Assembly (NCBI GenBank): GCA_045628865.1
Contig: JAZQQB010000062.1
Span: 1-15,837, forward strand
DNA length: 15,837 nucleotides
Reading direction: 5' to 3'
Origin: JAZQQB01 sp045628865
GTDB lineage: Bacteria > Bacillota > Clostridia > Lachnospirales > Lachnospiraceae
Below, one piece after another: positions 13,822 to 15,837 of this stretch; position 1 is the first letter of the stretch, and the number at the start of each line of letters is the position of its first letter. Below the pieces are notes generated by a model. The model saw only the letters and a list, made by a program, of their open reading frames with translations. It was not told where the DNA came from and ran no database searches. Made by a program: the position numbers and the translations under genes.

Positions 13822-15837
13822 TTATTCTGCTTTCACAAAATCAAATACAAGACCATTTTCAGCTGTCATAAGTTCAACATATTTCTGGAAATCAAGATTC
13901 TTGTAGTTATTGTATACATTCTGAGTAGTTACATAGTAAGTTGCACCTTCTTCAGCAACAAATGTCTGGCCACTGCTTAAGTAGAATGTAGTAACCTTTC
14001 CTGTAGCATCCACTTTACGGATGATGTAACGGAAACTCTGTACTTCTTTTCCATCCATTGTGATTACTGCCTTGTAGGTTTCTCCTGCAGTAACTGTAAG
14101 TGCATCAGTCATTCTGATTCGAACTCTGTTATCCTCTAAAGCTGCTTTGCTAATAGAGTATGTACCAGATACCCAGCTTGAAGTCTGTCCAGTTGTTAAG
14201 TTTGCATCAAGTGATGTTATTTCCTTTGCAACTGTTTCTGTTACATCCTTAAGTGCAAAACCAATTGCAGAATCATTGAACAATGCTACATACTGGTCAA
14301 ATGTAAGATCCTTGTAGTTGTTGTATACATTGTGTACACATACATAGTATGTTGCACCCTCTACTGCCTCGAAACGATCCTTATCAGATAAGTAGAAAGT
14401 AGAAACCTTTCCATTTAATACCTGACGTACGATCATTCTAAATGCAGGATTTGAAACGCTCGCTTCGTATGTATTACCTGCTGTTACTGTTAAAGCATCT
14501 GTCAAACGAATTCTCTTTTCATTTTCTTCAACCGAAGCTTTACCCTGTGAGTAAGAACCTGATACCCATGTACCAAGATCAGTTACGATCTCTGTAGGAG
14601 CTACAATTTCTGTTCCCTCTAACACAACTGTTCCGAATACACCTGGTTTAGACCATCCCTGACCTGACTGATCATACCAGCTTAATGTACCAATTCTTGA
14701 TCCTGACTTGTCAGCATCATTGATCTGGATTTCTAAACCAATCATCTGTCCGGATTCAGGACTAACATCTGTCCAAGCAAAAGCTGCTTCCACAACGTAA
14801 CCTTTGTCAGTAAGTTTTACTGCAGACTGAACATTTTCTGCATTACAATTTGTACCATTAAATGTCTGTTCATTTAAGTAGTTGATACGATACTGTTTAT
14901 CATCTGCTTCATAAGCATCTGTCTTATGATTATTCTCATCGATAAAGATTTCAACAGAATCTTTTTCATGTGCATTCTTACTATCTGCATTCAGAACTGG
15001 ATCTGTTACATCAATATATACATAAAGATTCTTCTCATCCCACATAACTCTTGCGCCAGCTGATACTTTGCTACCGAGATTGATTGTTAATGGAGTTTCT
15101 GAAACGCTATTCCAGATTTCATCCATTTCTCCATCAATCACTGCACTGCCTTCTGCTACTGTCATGAATGGCTTCAAGGTTGCTTTTGCATAGTAGTCAG
15201 TTCCTCTTTCCTGTGAAAGGGTATGATCGTTGTATGCGGCTTTCTTTGCTCCGTTGACAACTACAAAATCAATCTTGATTTCAGTTCCAACGCTGAACTG
15301 ATCCAAACCAAAATCAGAAGCCTTTAGGTAGGTAGATGCAATATAACCACCTTCTGTTTCTTCTCCAACTTTACGTTCACATAAACATGTTTCTGTTACT
15401 CCATTGACATTGATGTACATATAAACTGCATCCTTTGCGTCAACAGTTGCATCTTTTACATCAAATTCAGCTCTGATCCAGTCTTTGTTCCAGCTTGTGT
15501 AAACATCAGCTGTTACATTGGCCCCATTAATTACTGCATCTGGAGTTTCCTTTAAGGTACCCAGTGTTTCTGATTCTGCAATACCAACGATATCAAATGT
15601 CTTGATTTCTGGTTCAAGCATCGTAGGATCTACAAATGCCCAATATGCCGGTTTTGCCTGATAGTAATCATCAAATAACAATGGACACTGTCTCTGATTT
15701 CCACTAGCAGCTCCACCTACAGAGTTTGATGTCTGTAACCATGAATTTCTGTCGATAAGCCCCCACTCAGTCATACCGTGGAAATTAACACCTTCCTCAC
15801 GAAGCTCTTTGATACCTTCAAAGATTTCTTTGTATCT
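13822..15837 (-). CDS. GH10 xylanase with CBM9 module and tandem C-terminal domains (xylanase 2), N-terminus cut by window edge
   Basis: The frame is open to the right edge; 671 residues and the stop are visible. The first 75 or so residues are the C-terminal end of a GH10 barrel (ELREEGVNF, TEWGLIDRNSWLQ, PAYWAFVDP) and align with residues about 352-425 of xylanase 1. A diverged CBM9-like domain (about 90-215) and a clear CBM9 (about 228-407; IDGEMDEIW, VMWDEKNLYVYI, GYVVEAAFAW) follow, in the same order as in xylanase 1. Two copies of an unrecognised domain then end the protein (about 421-531 and 552-671). The catalytic Glu residues and signal peptide lie outside the window. There is no SLH, LPXTG or cationic tail, so attachment may be by the repeated domain. 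The two xylanases are ancient duplicates that differ mainly at their C-termini. Confidence 0.93.
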   Translation of the reverse strand, partial: RYKEIFEGIKELREEGVNFHGMTEWGLIDRNSWLQTSNSVGGAASGNQRQCPLLFDDYYQAKPAYWAFVDPTMLEPEIKTFDIVGIAESETLGTLKETPDAVINGANVTADVYTSWNKDWIRAEFDVKDATVDAKDAVYMYINVNGVTETCLCERKVGEETEGGYIASTYLKASDFGLDQFSVGTEIKIDFVVVNGAKKAAYNDHTLSQERGTDYYAKATLKPFMTVAEGSAVIDGEMDEIWNSVSETPLTINLGSKVSAGARVMWDEKNLYVYIDVTDPVLNADSKNAHEKDSVEIFIDENNHKTDAYEADDKQYRINYLNEQTFNGTNCNAENVQSAVKLTDKGYVVEAAFAWTDVSPESGQMIGLEIQINDADKSGSRIGTLSWYDQSGQGWSKPGVFGTVVLEGTEIVAPTEIVTDLGTWVSGSYSQGKASVEENEKRIRLTDALTVTAGNTYEASVSNPAFRMIVRQVLNGKVSTFYLSDKDRFEAVEGATYYVCVHNVYNNYKDLTFDQYVALFNDSAIGFALKDVTETVAKEITSLDANLTTGQTSSWVSGTYSISKAALEDNRVRIRMTDALTVTAGETYKAVITMDGKEVQSFRYIIRKVDATGKVTTFYLSSGQTFVAEEGATYYVTTQNVYNNYKNLDFQKYVELMTAENGLVFDFVKAE
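13825..14577 (-). repeat. Two tandem copies of a ~110-residue C-terminal domain in xylanase 2
   Basis: Copy 1 is coded by about 14577-14245 and copy 2 by about 14184-13825. Shared blocks include WVSGSYS/WVSGTYS, RIRLTDALTVTAG/RIRMTDALTVTAG, KVSTFYLS/KVTTFYLS, EGATYYV and NVYNNYK. DNA around the NVYNNYK block is also alike, which suggests fairly recent duplication. The domain is not one I can name; carbohydrate binding or cell-surface attachment is likely from position. Confidence 0.85.

Overview
The window looks like chromosome of a gut or rumen Lachnospiraceae-type Firmicute. It is AT-rich, has clear sigma-A promoters, GGAGG-type ribosome binding sites and Rho-independent terminators. It also carries secreted GH10 xylanases with CBM9 modules and an AAA-ATPase-like/PD-(D/E)XK protein of a family expanded in such bacteria. 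Genus cannot be settled from this stretch alone. All genes but one lie on the minus strand, so the order below, by coordinate, is roughly reverse to transcription.

Left part (1-4367). A predicted AAA-ATPase/nuclease-fold protein runs off the left edge and has a textbook promoter. Upstream of it lies a 750-bp gene-free stretch. This holds a 46-bp-armed inverted repeat with a bidirectional terminator core, and a candidate structured RNA on the minus strand in which a G5 motif recurs four times. Next come a prepilin peptidase gene and deoD (purine-nucleoside phosphorylase), 9 bp apart and evidently one transcript. A divergent plus-strand gene encodes a small membrane protein with a long helical extracytoplasmic part. 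A bidirectional terminator closes this block.

Right part (4429-15837). Two paralogous secreted xylanases flank a compact five-gene cassette plus a sixth membrane gene. Xylanase 1 (4429-6858) is complete and ends in a cationic aromatic tail. Xylanase 2 (13822 to the right edge) lacks its N-terminal part and ends in two tandem copies of an unrecognised domain of about 110 residues.

Between them, transcribed from a promoter at about 13619-13647, is a minus-strand operon in this order: leucine-rich-repeat-like protein (STM4015 family), ATP-grasp protein (STM4014 family), alkaline-phosphatase-superfamily hydrolase (STM4013/SEN3800 family), HemW-like radical SAM protein (STM4012 family), a radical SAM protein (STM4011 family) fused to a HAD phosphatase, and a polytopic DUF218/YdcF protein. 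The family names come from a Salmonella locus whose function, as far as I know, is not established. Gene overlaps (28, 4 and 26 bp) and short gaps (23 and 44 bp) show one co-translated unit. Two radical SAM enzymes, an ATP-dependent ligase fold, two hydrolases and a membrane protein suggest a dedicated modification or biosynthesis pathway with unknown product. This is the most interesting system in the window.
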